Assembly: GCA_030425685.1 (NCBI GenBank)
Contig: JAUIAD010000010.1
Location: 1-64,000 of the forward strand
Origin: Gammaproteobacteria bacterium
GTDB taxonomy: Bacteria > Pseudomonadota > Gammaproteobacteria > Coxiellales > Coxiellaceae
Length of the DNA stretch: 64,000 nt
Direction: 5' to 3'
Under the pieces are notes generated by a model. That model was not told the DNA's origin and made no database searches. It saw only the letters and a program-made list of their open reading frames with translations. This document shows, piece after piece, positions 27,424 through 36,729 of this stretch; positions within the stretch are counted from its first letter, which is position 1, and every line of letters begins with the position of its first letter. Made by a program: the position numbers and the translations under genes.

Positions 27424-29400
27424 ATGTTTACAAAAATACTAATAGCCAACCGTGGCGAGATCGCATGCCGAGTAATAAAAACAGCTAAAAAATTAGGTAT
27501 TGCAACAGTTGCTGTTTATTCAGAGATAGACGCGCATGCTTTACACGTCAAGTTAGCAGACGAAGCATACTGTATTGGCCCTGCTCCAGCTGCACAAAGT
27601 TACCTGTGCGCAGAAAAAATTATCAAGGTCGCGAAAGAATCAAAAGCACAAGCCATACATCCTGGCTATGGTTTTTTGTCCGAAGATACTAACTTCGCCA
27701 ACACCTGTGCTGCTGAAAATATTATTTTTATCGGCCCCAGCGCACAAGCTATCGCTGCAATGGGTGATAAAAGCGCCGCCAAAAATCTTATGCAACAATC
27801 AAACGTTCCTATCATCCCAGGCTACCAAGGCAAGGAACAAGATTATCAAACACTACTCAGCGAAGCTGAAAAAATTGGTTTCCCACTATTAGTTAAAGCC
27901 ACCGCCGGCGGTGGCGGCAAAGGGATGCGTTTGGTTTTATCATCGGCAGAACTTAAAGACGCCATTGAATCTTCAAAACGCGAAGCAAAATCAAGCTTTG
28001 GTAACGACCATGTATTTTTAGAAAAATACATAGAAACAGCAAGGCACGTTGAAGTGCAAATTATTTTAGACCAGCAAAGCAATGGACTCTATCTCTTTGA
28101 TCGTGATTGCTCTATGCAACGTCGCCATCAAAAAGTTATTGAAGAAGCGCCAGCGCCCAACATTGATAATGCATTACGAAAAAAAATGGGTGAAACAGCT
28201 GTACTCGCCGGCAAATCCATTGACTACGTTGGTGCTGGAACGATTGAGTTTCTATTAGCACCAGATGGGCATTACTATTTTATGGAAATGAACACCCGAC
28301 TACAGGTTGAACATCCAGTAACGGAAATGATTACCGGTGTTGATTTAGTCGAATGGCAGTTAATGGTTGCAGATAAGCAAACACTTCCTTTAAAACAAGA
28401 CGAGCTTCAAATCAATGGCCACGCTTTCGAAGCACGCATTTGTGCTGAAAACCCATTTAAAAATTTCGCCCCCTCAACTGGAAAGTTAAGCACGCTTATT
28501 TTCCCTGCTGAAAGCAACCCAACAGAACAACAGCAAGTACGCATTGACACAGGCGTTGTTCAAGGTGATTCGATTACACCTTACTACGACCCAATGATTG
28601 CCAAGCTTATTACGCACGCACAAGATCGTCAAACTGCCTTAGCCTTATTAAAAGAACAGCTTGAAAAAACATACATCGTAGGCGTAGATAGCAATGTCTC
28701 ATTATTGCATCGCATTACCGCCCACCAAGAATTCCAAGCTATCAATATCTACACCAATTTTATTGATGATCATAAAGACAACCTTCTTGCAGCGACTGAG
28801 CAACTACCGGAGATAATTAGCACCATTGCGGGTATTAGTGAAATAAAATGGCAACAAGAGCAAAGCAAACAGATGGCAGCCCGCTCAGAAGACAGCGATT
28901 CCCCTTGGTTTTTACGCGATAGTTGGCGCTTGACGGAAAAAGCAAAAACTCCTTTACGCTTCTGGTTTCAAGGAGAAAAAGTCAAACTCTCACTAGACTA
29001 CGACGTTATTAACAAACAAGCACAATGGCATAACAATCATAATTTAAGCGTTACCATTGACGGACAACAAATCCACGCCACCGTCATTAGACAAAGCGAC
29101 TCATTACATATCTTTCATCATGGCCAACATTACCAATTATTTTTCTACAACCCCAACAATACTGCCAATGGAAAAGGAAGTGCTGACGCACGCTTTATCG
29201 CCCCAATGCCGGGTACAGTAACAGAAATTTTTGTTGAACCTGGCCAGTCCGTTAAAGCCGGCGAAAAACTAATGATCATTGAAGCAATGAAAATGGAACA
29301 TACCATTTCCGCACCAGAAGAAGGCTTAATTAAAAACATTCATTTTAAAGTTGGCGACTTACTTAACGAGGGCGCAGAATTATTAGAATTTGAAGGCTAA
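27424..29400 (+). CDS. liuD: Methylcrotonoyl-CoA carboxylase, biotin-containing (alpha) subunit
   Basis: 658 residues. The biotin carboxylase domain (residues 1-445) starts FTKILIANRGEIACRVIKTA and has the ATP-grasp loop KATAGGGGKGMRLV, the DCSMQRRHQKVIEEAPAP segment and EMNTRLQVEHPVTEMITG. A middle linker domain (about 480-580) is followed by a biotinyl domain with IIEAMKMEHTIS, whose Lys (near residue 624) carries biotin. It carboxylates biotin using ATP and bicarbonate for LiuB. Lys in EAMKM requires BirA, not in the window. It is the last gene of the leucine cluster. Confidence 0.95.
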   Translation: MFTKILIANRGEIACRVIKTAKKLGIATVAVYSEIDAHALHVKLADEAYCIGPAPAAQSYLCAEKIIKVAKESKAQAIHPGYGFLSEDTNFANTCAAENIIFIGPSAQAIAAMGDKSAAKNLMQQSNVPIIPGYQGKEQDYQTLLSEAEKIGFPLLVKATAGGGGKGMRLVLSSAELKDAIESSKREAKSSFGNDHVFLEKYIETARHVEVQIILDQQSNGLYLFDRDCSMQRRHQKVIEEAPAPNIDNALRKKMGETAVLAGKSIDYVGAGTIEFLLAPDGHYYFMEMNTRLQVEHPVTEMITGVDLVEWQLMVADKQTLPLKQDELQINGHAFEARICAENPFKNFAPSTGKLSTLIFPAESNPTEQQQVRIDTGVVQGDSITPYYDPMIAKLITHAQDRQTALALLKEQLEKTYIVGVDSNVSLLHRITAHQEFQAINIYTNFIDDHKDNLLAATEQLPEIISTIAGISEIKWQQEQSKQMAARSEDSDSPWFLRDSWRLTEKAKTPLRFWFQGEKVKLSLDYDVINKQAQWHNNHNLSVTIDGQQIHATVIRQSDSLHIFHHGQHYQLFFYNPNNTANGKGSADARFIAPMPGTVTEIFVEPGQSVKAGEKLMIIEAMKMEHTISAPEEGLIKNIHFKVGDLLNEGAELLEFEG

Positions 29401-29416
29401 ATTATAACAACAATTC

Positions 29417-29513
29417 CGTAGGGGCGCAGCATGCTGTGCCCGCAAACATCTGCGGCACTGACAGGTCCATAGCCATTCAAACCCAAACGGGCACAGCATG
29501 CTGTGCCCCTACG
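29417..29513. repeat. Paired GCATGC-centred palindromes (inverted)
   Basis: A 26-bp unit with core GGGGCGCAGCATGCTGTGCC (29417-29442) is repeated in inverse orientation at 29488-29513 with one mismatch, 45 bp apart. Each unit is itself nearly palindromic, so the pair can fold into two hairpins or one long one. It lies 17 bp past liuD and may act as its terminator. The same unit recurs at 54077, 54130, 55211, 58225 and 58934. Confidence 0.85.
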
Positions 29514-29686
29514 ATTTCTTAATAACTGTTGAGCCGACTCACACTACATACATGTAACGCGCGCACTGCTTTTTTAATAAGAGTTCAATCTATACCCGCA
29601 TTCACGAATGCAATACAGAAACAACACCAATCATACAAAAATAATAAACTCACTTAAAATGCAGCGCTATAGTTTCTATTGGCACA

Positions 29687-29799
29687 GGCAGGTATTGGGG
29701 GAGGCCTTTTTAAAAACTTATGCGCGCAGGACGCGCGCATCAGAGCTTACATGGATGTACTTGCAGCGATTTTTAAAAAGGCCTCCCCCAATACCTGCC
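29687..29799. repeat. Perfect 30-bp inverted repeat with structured loop
   Basis: 29687-29716 and 29770-29799 are exact inverse copies (GGCAGGTATTGGGGGAGGCC, then an A/T-rich part). The 53-base loop holds ATGCGCGC-aggac-GCGCGCAT (29720-29740) and TACAT-gg-ATGTA (29749-29760). It could form a cruciform or very stable RNA. No gene is visible in 29401-29920: the frames crossing it have no ribosome-binding site and are built from this repeat. 29800-29920 shows nothing else. Confidence 0.85.
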
Positions 29800-29920
29800 T
29801 CCTTAGCCGCACTCCCACTCTGCGCTCTGCAACCTGCAGTCTACAATCCGCAAACAGAAAACAGAAAACCACCACGCTCCGCACCTAAAACGCAAAGCTC
29901 AGTACCTCAACCAACCCAAA

Positions 29921-30445
29921 CTATATCAAATTACGAAGCTGCTTATTAAAAACCGCATGAATAATACATAAAGTAACAGCACCCGACAAAATAACTAACA
30001 TCGCATAAGGATTACCAATATCTAACACCATCACCACTGCAAGCCCAGCAGCTGGCGGATGGGATAACCGTAATAGTGCCATCAGAAACAAAGCAATACC
30101 AACCGACAACGTTGCCGATATTTCAAATACCAGCGTGTGCACATGCAACAAATGACAATTTTGCACAACATGACAAAACACACCCGCCAACAAGCGCATT
30201 GCATGCCCTGAAAGCATCGCAACAACATACCCACCAATGATACGAATATGACGCACAATTGGCGAAGTGGGTCGACAAAATAAAGAAAAGGAACTAGAAG
30301 CCAAAGTACTTGCTCCCGCTGCCCAAATGACATTGCTAGCACGCACATGATCCAATGAAAACAAAACCAAAAACATAAAGACGACAGCAGACATTCCTTG
30401 TACGACTAAATGCTTGTAATATAGTCTATCCCTTACAATTTCCAT
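29921..30445 (-). CDS. HPP family integral membrane protein
   Basis: 174 residues, five or so membrane helices. The family-defining motif is present as LSHPPAAGLAVVMVL near residue 128, and N-terminal ASNVIWAAGASTLASSSF is also typical. Some plant and cyanobacterial HPP proteins transport nitrite across membranes; the role in heterotrophic bacteria is unknown. AAAGGAAT precedes the ATG. It starts four bases after the stop of the IscU-like gene, so it is likely cotranscribed with iscS and that gene; a functional link is not evident. Confidence 0.85.
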   Translation of the reverse strand: MEIVRDRLYYKHLVVQGMSAVVFMFLVLFSLDHVRASNVIWAAGASTLASSSFSLFCRPTSPIVRHIRIIGGYVVAMLSGHAMRLLAGVFCHVVQNCHLLHVHTLVFEISATLSVGIALFLMALLRLSHPPAAGLAVVMVLDIGNPYAMLVILSGAVTLCIIHAVFNKQLRNLI

Positions 30446-30449
30446 TTTT

Positions 30450-30809
30450 CTATTCCTTTAGTGTCAATCCAATGACTCGCTCCAACATCAAACCCGTATG
30501 GATTTTTAAATCTGAAAGCCCTAGCGCTTTTAAAATATCTTTAGCCTTTAACGCCAACGCTTGTGCAAAGCTCTTTCCCTCTAAAAAACAACAAATATAT
30601 TCACCACCAGCAATTAAAGCAACAGAACCATAAGCCTGAAAACGCGCCACCAAAATTTGACTATTTTCAACAGCTAAATAAAGCTGTAAAACATCACCTT
30701 GCTCAGCGGTTCCCAAGCTCGCTTGCTTTATCACCCCATCCTGCCGATCCAAAACACCCGCATGATCTGTTTTATAAAAATAACGCAACGTTTGTTGTGA
30801 ATGTCGCAT
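30450..30809 (-). CDS. IscU/NifU-N-like protein lacking the three cluster-ligand cysteines
   Basis: 119 residues from the ATG at 30807-30809, four bases after iscS; the longer frame would be antisense-free shadow of iscS. The sequence follows IscU closely: GVIKQASLGTAEQGDVLQLY, ARFQAYGSVALIA, LEGKSFAQALALKAKDIL and LKIHTGLMLERVI. At the ligand positions of IscU (PACGD, TYGCG, KIHCS) it has Gln37, Ser62 and Thr105; Asp39 and His104 remain. A standard cluster scaffold role is therefore unlikely. It does contain an adjacent Cys pair (YICCFLEG) elsewhere. It may regulate or bind IscS, or be a decaying paralogue. The tight iscS linkage is as in isc operons. Confidence 0.8.
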   Translation of the reverse strand: MRHSQQTLRYFYKTDHAGVLDRQDGVIKQASLGTAEQGDVLQLYLAVENSQILVARFQAYGSVALIAGGEYICCFLEGKSFAQALALKAKDILKALGLSDLKIHTGLMLERVIGLTLKE

Positions 30810-30813
30810 AGCC

Positions 30814-32004
30814 CTATATACTAATATTTTTTTTAACCTTCTCCCAAATAGGAGAAGCTTCCCGCAATCTATTAACTTGCTCTTTAATATGCGCAATCGT
30901 TTTATCCACATCCTCTTCTGTAGTAAAACGACCAATACTAATTCGCAATGAAGCATACGCATCTTGTCGCGATAAACCCATCGCCAACAAGACATGCGAA
31001 GGCTCAGGGTTCGCTGAGTTGCAAGCAGAACCTGAAGAAACAGCAATATTTCGCAAAGCAGCTAACAAAGATTCACCATCAACCCCTTCAAAATAAAGGT
31101 TCATACACCCCGCGATGCGGTGCACTTCATCACCATTTAAATGGACACCACCCAACGACGAAATACCCGCCCAAAGCTTTTTAAACAAAAGAGAAATACG
31201 CTGTTGATCACTTTCAAAATCACATTGTGCAATTGCAAACGCTTCCCCCATAGCAACAATTTGTTGCGTTGGCAAAGTCCCTGAACGCATACCTTGCTCA
31301 TGTCCACCACCATGCTGCAAAGGGACCAAACGAACACGAGGCGAACGACGGACATAAAGCGCCCCCATTCCTTTTGGCCCATAAATTTTATGCGCCGAGA
31401 AAGACATTAAATCAACATTAAGCTCTTTAAGGTTAATAGCAACTTTACCGACACTCTGCGCCGCATCAACATGAAATTTAATACCGTGCTCCGCCGCAAG
31501 CTTACCAATTGAAGCGATATCTTGAATCACGCCTGTTTCATTATTAACATGCATAATAGAAATTAATATTGTTGTCGGACGTATCGCATCTTTTAACTCA
31601 TTTAAATCCACAATACCATTTTTTTGCGGGCTTAAATAAGTCACCTCAAAACCTTCAGATTCTAAAAAGCGACAAGTGTCTAACACAGCCTTGTGCTCTG
31701 TTTTCATCGTGATAATATGATTACCATTGCGCTTATAAAAATATGCTGCGCCTTTGAGTGCCAAATTATCCGACTCGGTAGCACCGGACGTCCACACAAT
31801 TTCCTGTGGGTCAGCGTGAATCAATTCAGCCACTTGTTTTCTAGCTTTTTCAACAAGATCTTTTGCTTCCCAACCATAAAAGTGAGACGAAGAAGCCGGG
31901 TTACCATAAGCACCCGCAAGTGAGCAACAAGATACCATGGCTTCGAAGACACGTGGATCCATTGGGGTTGTCGCCATGTAATCAAGGTAAATAGGTTTGT
32001 CCAT
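30814..32004 (-). CDS. iscS: Cysteine desulfurase (IscS/NifS family)
   Basis: 396 residues, slightly shorter than E. coli IscS (404). PLP-binding features are [36 protein letters not shown] and [20 protein letters not shown] with the Schiff-base Lys. The active-site loop is [17 protein letters not shown] with the catalytic Cys, in the long form of class I enzymes. It releases sulfur from cysteine for Fe-S clusters and tRNA thiolation, and could supply MnmA encoded at 44015. GGAG lies upstream of the ATG. No iscR, hscA, hscB or fdx is nearby, unlike a classic isc operon. Confidence 0.93.
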   Translation of the reverse strand: MDKPIYLDYMATTPMDPRVFEAMVSCCSLAGAYGNPASSSHFYGWEAKDLVEKARKQVAELIHADPQEIVWTSGATESDNLALKGAAYFYKRNGNHIITMKTEHKAVLDTCRFLESEGFEVTYLSPQKNGIVDLNELKDAIRPTTILISIMHVNNETGVIQDIASIGKLAAEHGIKFHVDAAQSVGKVAINLKELNVDLMSFSAHKIYGPKGMGALYVRRSPRVRLVPLQHGGGHEQGMRSGTLPTQQIVAMGEAFAIAQCDFESDQQRISLLFKKLWAGISSLGGVHLNGDEVHRIAGCMNLYFEGVDGESLLAALRNIAVSSGSACNSANPEPSHVLLAMGLSRQDAYASLRISIGRFTTEEDVDKTIAHIKEQVNRLREASPIWEKVKKNISI

Positions 32005-32042
32005 ATATTGCTACTCCATAGCATTAAGTATTCTATAAAAAG

Positions 32043-34043
32043 TTAAACTTTTCGCATACGCGCAACGCGATAAAACCATAGACATAAAGCAATGATCATA
32101 ATCGTACCCAATACAGAAGCAATAGGTGCAAAGCTCTTGGTAACAATGGCTAAAGCGTTCGAGCCCCCCATAATAACAAAGGGAATAGCCAAGATCACGC
32201 CCATCAGCGCACTACCCGCCACCATGCCACAAGCCAGTAAAACACCACGTTGGTGTGAATTATGAGCAACCTCCCTATCTTCCTCATTTTTAATTTTTTT
32301 CTTAGCATTGCGCTTCACCAAGTAACTTACCACACCTCCTAAAATAATAGGCGTCGTTACTTCTGGTGGTAAATAAATAGCTAAACCAACCGCTAAAGCA
32401 GGCAAGCGATAACCTTTACGCTTTAAAAACTCATCAACAATAATAACAATAGCAGCAAAAACGATACCCACCGTAATCATATTCCATTGCAAGTGTTGCG
32501 TTAACACACCCTTGGTAACAGCAGCCATCAAACTAGCCTGCGGTGCAGCTAGCATCTGCGAAGCATCCATACCACTATGTGGAAACACGCCCGCCATACC
32601 GTAGGCATGAAACAAAAGGTCTAACACCGGGCCAATAATTAACGAAGAAACAACAACCCCAACCGCTAACATAAGCTGCTGTTTCCACGGTGTGGCACCC
32701 ACCATCTGCCCAGCTTTTAAGTCTTGAATATTTTCATTAGCAATAGAAGCAACAGTGGCCACCACCGTAACGACTAAAATAACAATCGCAGAAACATGAG
32801 CAATATCGGCATGATGATGAAACAATAAAATATAAATCGACGCCAGGGTCAAAATCGCAATAATTAAAATACCAGAAAGTGGATTGTTTGTTGAACCAAT
32901 TAAACCAGTAAAATAACCACAAATCGTTGCCAGTAAAAACCCAACAATAACAATGTATAAAATGGTACATAACACCACAAAAAGCAAATACCATGTTTTA
33001 TGCAGCAAATGATAACTCTGCAGTGTATGCAATATAAAGAAATACATTAATACGGATAAAACAATCGTACCTACCAAAACCCAGATGATCGGTATATCTC
33101 TCTCAGTTCGCGGCAACTTTACTTTCGCATCGACAACTTTTTTTGTTAAAGAAGCGAAAGAACTTTTTAAGCCTTGCGCTACAGGGCTAGCTAAACGAAT
33201 CAAGGTCCAAATACCACCTAACATCATCGTTCCAACACCAACAAAACGCAAATGGTGCGACCAAATCGACATCGCAGCATCATAGGCAGAAACTCCTTGT
33301 GGCACGCCTTTAAGATGAGCAATCATCGGTAAAACAACCACCCAGCCAAAAATTAAACCGACTAATAAACTAATACCCACTTCGATACCAATAATATATC
33401 CAGCCGCCAATGCAGCAGGGGTAAAACCAATACTCATACCAAAAAGAGAGCTTGTTGATGCGCGCCAAAAAGTGAGGCTTTGCGATAACACTTGCAAACC
33501 AGATTGCAAAAAGGAAACCAAACCGCCAACAGCACCACCTTGAATTAAAAATTTCATGTGATTGCCGCCCTTCGTAGAAGAGCGCAGCACATTACCAATC
33601 GCTGTCCCTTCTGGAAAACGCAGCGTCGGCATACTCAATAAAACACGTCGCAAAGGAATAGAAAATAACACACCAAGCAAACCACCAAGCATAGAAATTA
33701 ACATCGAATCAAGATAAGAAAAACCTTTCCAGATATGCAAGACAATCATGGCCGGCAAAATAAATGCCATGGAAGCAGCAACACCTTCACCAGCTGAAGC
33801 CGCTGTTTGTATAATATTACTTTCCAGCACATTCGAACGTTTAAAGAATCTCAAAATACCTAAAGCTAAAACAGAAGCAGGAATAGAAGCAGAAATGGTC
33901 GTACCAATTTTAAGGGCTAAATAAACATTTGAAGCTGCTAAAATAATAGCCAAAACGACGGCGATGACAATAGCTTTAAACGTTAACTCGGGGAGTTTTT
34001 TTGATGCTGGAATTAGTGGTTCTTGCTTCTCGAGATTATTCAC
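32043..34043 (-). CDS. OPT family oligopeptide transporter
   Basis: 666 residues with about 15 membrane helices. Family features include the N-terminal LKIGTTISASIPASVLALGI and IQTAASAGEGVAASMAFILPA, plus the segment FTGLIGSTNNPLSGILII. Bacterial OPT transporters are proton-coupled and take up peptides or metal complexes; the substrate is unknown. The start appears to be GTG (34041-34043) with GAGG upstream. It is followed by iscS 38 bp downstream, so some read-through is possible. Such peptide uptake would suit an amino-acid-dependent organism that also degrades leucine. Confidence 0.92.
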   Translation of the reverse strand: MNNLEKQEPLIPASKKLPELTFKAIVIAVVLAIILAASNVYLALKIGTTISASIPASVLALGILRFFKRSNVLESNIIQTAASAGEGVAASMAFILPAMIVLHIWKGFSYLDSMLISMLGGLLGVLFSIPLRRVLLSMPTLRFPEGTAIGNVLRSSTKGGNHMKFLIQGGAVGGLVSFLQSGLQVLSQSLTFWRASTSSLFGMSIGFTPAALAAGYIIGIEVGISLLVGLIFGWVVVLPMIAHLKGVPQGVSAYDAAMSIWSHHLRFVGVGTMMLGGIWTLIRLASPVAQGLKSSFASLTKKVVDAKVKLPRTERDIPIIWVLVGTIVLSVLMYFFILHTLQSYHLLHKTWYLLFVVLCTILYIVIVGFLLATICGYFTGLIGSTNNPLSGILIIAILTLASIYILLFHHHADIAHVSAIVILVVTVVATVASIANENIQDLKAGQMVGATPWKQQLMLAVGVVVSSLIIGPVLDLLFHAYGMAGVFPHSGMDASQMLAAPQASLMAAVTKGVLTQHLQWNMITVGIVFAAIVIIVDEFLKRKGYRLPALAVGLAIYLPPEVTTPIILGGVVSYLVKRNAKKKIKNEEDREVAHNSHQRGVLLACGMVAGSALMGVILAIPFVIMGGSNALAIVTKSFAPIASVLGTIMIIALCLWFYRVARMRKV

Positions 34044-34200
34044 ATCACCCTCTTTCTTCTAACACTTTGATAAATAAATTATAACGTTATTTATTGGCGG
34101 GTGCAGCATCTTGTCAAATAATGTCCAAACCGATAATACCCAAAACGATAATACTAAGTTACGCTGCCAAAACGTGCGATTATAACTTATTTATACTCTT

Positions 34201-34920
34201 TTATGTAGGGAGGGATTTATAAATATCACTTAAAATGCCACGCAAAATATTAAGCTCTGTTTTATCAACTTCGGCACGCGTAAATAAGCGCTCAAGTCGC
34301 TCCATTAATAATTTTGGCTGCCTCGGATCCATAAAACCAATCTGGATCAAAGTGTCTTTTAAATGGTCATAAAAGCCCATCATCTGTTCCATTGTTGCTA
34401 AATCTCGCTCTTCATCATTAACCGTAGCGGCGCCAGCTAATGAAGCCATGCGCAACTCGTAGGACATAACTTGAACAGCTGCAGCAAGATTTAAAGAACT
34501 AAATGTTTCATCACTAGGAATACAAATATGATAATGACAAATCGCTAACTCTTCGTTGGTTAACCCTGACCGTTCTCGACCGAAAAGCAACGCCACCGAA
34601 CGATGTTTTTCGGCGACAATTTTTTCTCCCGCCTGGCGCGCATCAAGCAAGGAGCGTTTTAATGAGCGCTGTCGAGCGCTAGCGCCATAAACACAATCAC
34701 AGCCAACCAAAGCCTCTTGCAGCGTATTAACAACGACAGCACGCTGTAAAATATCATCTGCACCTGCAGCACGCGCCGTCGCATTCTGATGCGGATAGTC
34801 TTCAGGGTTAACGAGATAGAGCTCACTTAAACCCATATTTTTCATCGCACGTGCAGCACCACCGATATTGCCAGGGTGGCTAGGATTTACTAGTACTATT
34901 CTTATATTATCAAACATCAC
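34201..34920 (-). CDS. trmJ: tRNA (cytidine/uridine-2'-O-)-methyltransferase
   Basis: 239 residues. SPOUT-family features are IVLVNPSHPGNIGGAARAMK at the N-terminus, VALLFGRERSGLTNEEL near residue 115, and CIPSDETFSSLNLAAAVQVM forming the knotted SAM site, followed by a C-terminal helical extension typical of TrmJ. It methylates the 2'-OH of nucleotide 32 in several tRNAs. It is divergent from suhB, an arrangement conserved in many gammaproteobacteria. Confidence 0.95.
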   Translation of the reverse strand: MMFDNIRIVLVNPSHPGNIGGAARAMKNMGLSELYLVNPEDYPHQNATARAAGADDILQRAVVVNTLQEALVGCDCVYGASARQRSLKRSLLDARQAGEKIVAEKHRSVALLFGRERSGLTNEELAICHYHICIPSDETFSSLNLAAAVQVMSYELRMASLAGAATVNDEERDLATMEQMMGFYDHLKDTLIQIGFMDPRQPKLLMERLERLFTRAEVDKTELNILRGILSDIYKSLPT

Positions 34921-35079
34921 ACAATAACCTTGCTAAAAAACTTCAAGGAATAGGTTAGCGCCCCAGCACTGAACCCACAACTGAGAAGCATTTTAACCCA
35001 TTTTCTTTGCCCGTCATCTATTTTCTGCTATTCTTAGCCACCTTTGCCCTTAATAAATAATTGAAAAAGGACTGCAGCC

Positions 35080-35871
35080 ATGCATCCCATGTTAAATATT
35101 GCCATCCAAGCTGCTCGTAATGCTGGGAAAATAATTGTTCGATTTATGGACCATCTAGATAGTGCTGACATTACTGAAAAAAAGAAGCATGACTTTGTTA
35201 CCAAAGTAGATAAGTTATCTGAAGAAGAAATCATCCGCACTATTCATCGCGCTTACCCCGAGCACTCTATCTTAGGCGAAGAGTCAGGCTATGCTGAAAA
35301 TAAAAATAGTAAATCCTGCTGGGTCATTGATCCATTAGATGGCACCACTAATTACATCCATGGTTTCCCTCATTTTGCTGTTTCTATTGCTTATAAGCAT
35401 GACGGTAATCTTGAGGCTGCCGTTATTTATGACCCCATTCGCCAAGAGCTTTTTACCGCGGTACGTGGCAAAGGAGCGCAATTAAATAACCGCCGCATTC
35501 GTGTTAGCGCACGTAAGAAAATAGATGATGCGTTGCTTGGCACTGGTTTTCCCGTTGGCAAAAGCCAGCATTTAAAGTTTTATACGGATACCTTTGAAGA
35601 CTTACTACCACAAACAACGGGCATTCGCCGTGCAGGTGCTGCCGCGCTTGATTTAGCCTATGTTGCCGCTGGCAGACTAGATGGTTTTTGGGAGTTCGCT
35701 CTTAACGAGTGGGACATCGCCGCAGGTGTTTTATTAGTCCACGAAGCCGGGGGTCTGGTTAGTGATTTCCAGGGTGCTGACAAATACTTGGAAATGGGCA
35801 ATATCGTTGCAGGTAATCCCAAAGTGCAAAAAGCTATGCTAAACTCTATCCAAGGATCGTTAAAGAAATAA
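35080..35871 (+). CDS. suhB: Inositol-1-monophosphatase / SuhB
   Basis: 263 residues, family length. Metal-binding motif CWVIDPLDGTTNYIHGFPHF (near residue 80) and the second motif NEWDIAAGVLLVHEAGG (near 210) are intact, with EESG at the first metal site. Beside its phosphatase activity, SuhB in E. coli joins rRNA antitermination complexes; conservation here suggests but does not prove that role. AAAGGA lies upstream of the ATG. The next gene starts 15 bp after it. Confidence 0.95.
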   Translation: MHPMLNIAIQAARNAGKIIVRFMDHLDSADITEKKKHDFVTKVDKLSEEEIIRTIHRAYPEHSILGEESGYAENKNSKSCWVIDPLDGTTNYIHGFPHFAVSIAYKHDGNLEAAVIYDPIRQELFTAVRGKGAQLNNRRIRVSARKKIDDALLGTGFPVGKSQHLKFYTDTFEDLLPQTTGIRRAGAAALDLAYVAAGRLDGFWEFALNEWDIAAGVLLVHEAGGLVSDFQGADKYLEMGNIVAGNPKVQKAMLNSIQGSLKK

Positions 35872-35886
35872 CCATTGAGAAATACT

Positions 35887-36642
35887 ATGTTGAACATAAG
35901 GACATGCATAATAACCGCGGCAACCACCATCGCCGCCTTATGTTCAACAGCTTTATCAGCGGCTCCAACCCCTTGGACAAAGCTTGATTCCGGACTGGAC
36001 TATAAACATTTTCAACCCTACCCCGGCGAACCTGGAAAATCAATTTACGCCTTTCGTATCGACCCTAAAAATTACCAGTTTAAGATCATATCGGCAAAGG
36101 ACTTTAACCTAAAATCGGCTTATATTTTTCAGCTAGCTAAAAAAGCCAATGCGTTAATTGCCATTAACGGCGGCTTCTTTTCACCAAGCTGGCAACCTCT
36201 TGGATTACGTATTAGCGACCATAAAGTTTTAAATCCTAAAAAAAATATTAGCTGGTGGGGCGTTTTTCAAATTAAAAACGACAATCCCAGCGTAACATCT
36301 GGAAAGTATTTTTACCCGACAAAACGTGTAGACTTTGCTATTCAAGCAGGGCCGCGACTTCTTATTAACGGTGCTATCCCCAATCTAAAACCAGGCCTTG
36401 CGGAACGATCTGCCCTATGCGTAACTCGCAATAAAAAAGTCATTATTGTTATTACCAAACACGCCCGCATTAGCGCCACCGATTTTGCCAAGCTTTTGCT
36501 ACAACCCGAACTCAACTGCTATAACGCGTTAAACCTCGATGGCGGCAGCTCTTCTCAACTACACGCTTCGATTAACGATTTCTCAATCACCATCCCCAGC
36601 CTTAGACCGGTTGCTGACGCTGTTGCGGTCATAAAAAAATAA
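35887..36642 (+). CDS. Secreted phosphodiester glycosidase family (NAGPA domain) protein
   Basis: 251 residues from the ATG at 35887; an in-frame TTG four codons upstream is the only alternative. A signal peptide (CIITAATTIAALCSTALSA) is followed by the domain, with LIAINGGFFSPSWQPLGLRI near residue 95 and CYNALNLDGGSSSQLHAS near 217, and the closing RPVADAVAVIKK. The family is named for the mammalian enzyme that uncovers mannose-6-phosphate; bacterial members are exported and act on unknown envelope or exopolysaccharide glycans. It follows suhB closely, probably in the same transcript. Confidence 0.87.
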   Translation: MLNIRTCIITAATTIAALCSTALSAAPTPWTKLDSGLDYKHFQPYPGEPGKSIYAFRIDPKNYQFKIISAKDFNLKSAYIFQLAKKANALIAINGGFFSPSWQPLGLRISDHKVLNPKKNISWWGVFQIKNDNPSVTSGKYFYPTKRVDFAIQAGPRLLINGAIPNLKPGLAERSALCVTRNKKVIIVITKHARISATDFAKLLLQPELNCYNALNLDGGSSSQLHASINDFSITIPSLRPVADAVAVIKK

Positions 36643-36729
36643 CACCCTCACACCAACAAAAATCCACCTTTTAAATAAACCCCAGAACAACTATAATCGA
36701 GATTATACATTCAACATCAGGCTATCAGT

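Noticed and set aside
29608-29949. A 113-codon open frame in the repeat-rich spacer
   Set aside because: It is built from the 30-bp inverted repeat and its loop, has no ribosome-binding site and reads as low-complexity Thr/Gln/Pro sequence.
30810-31046. N-terminal extension of the IscU-like protein
   Set aside because: It lies entirely inside iscS in another frame and has no similarity; translation most likely starts at 30809.
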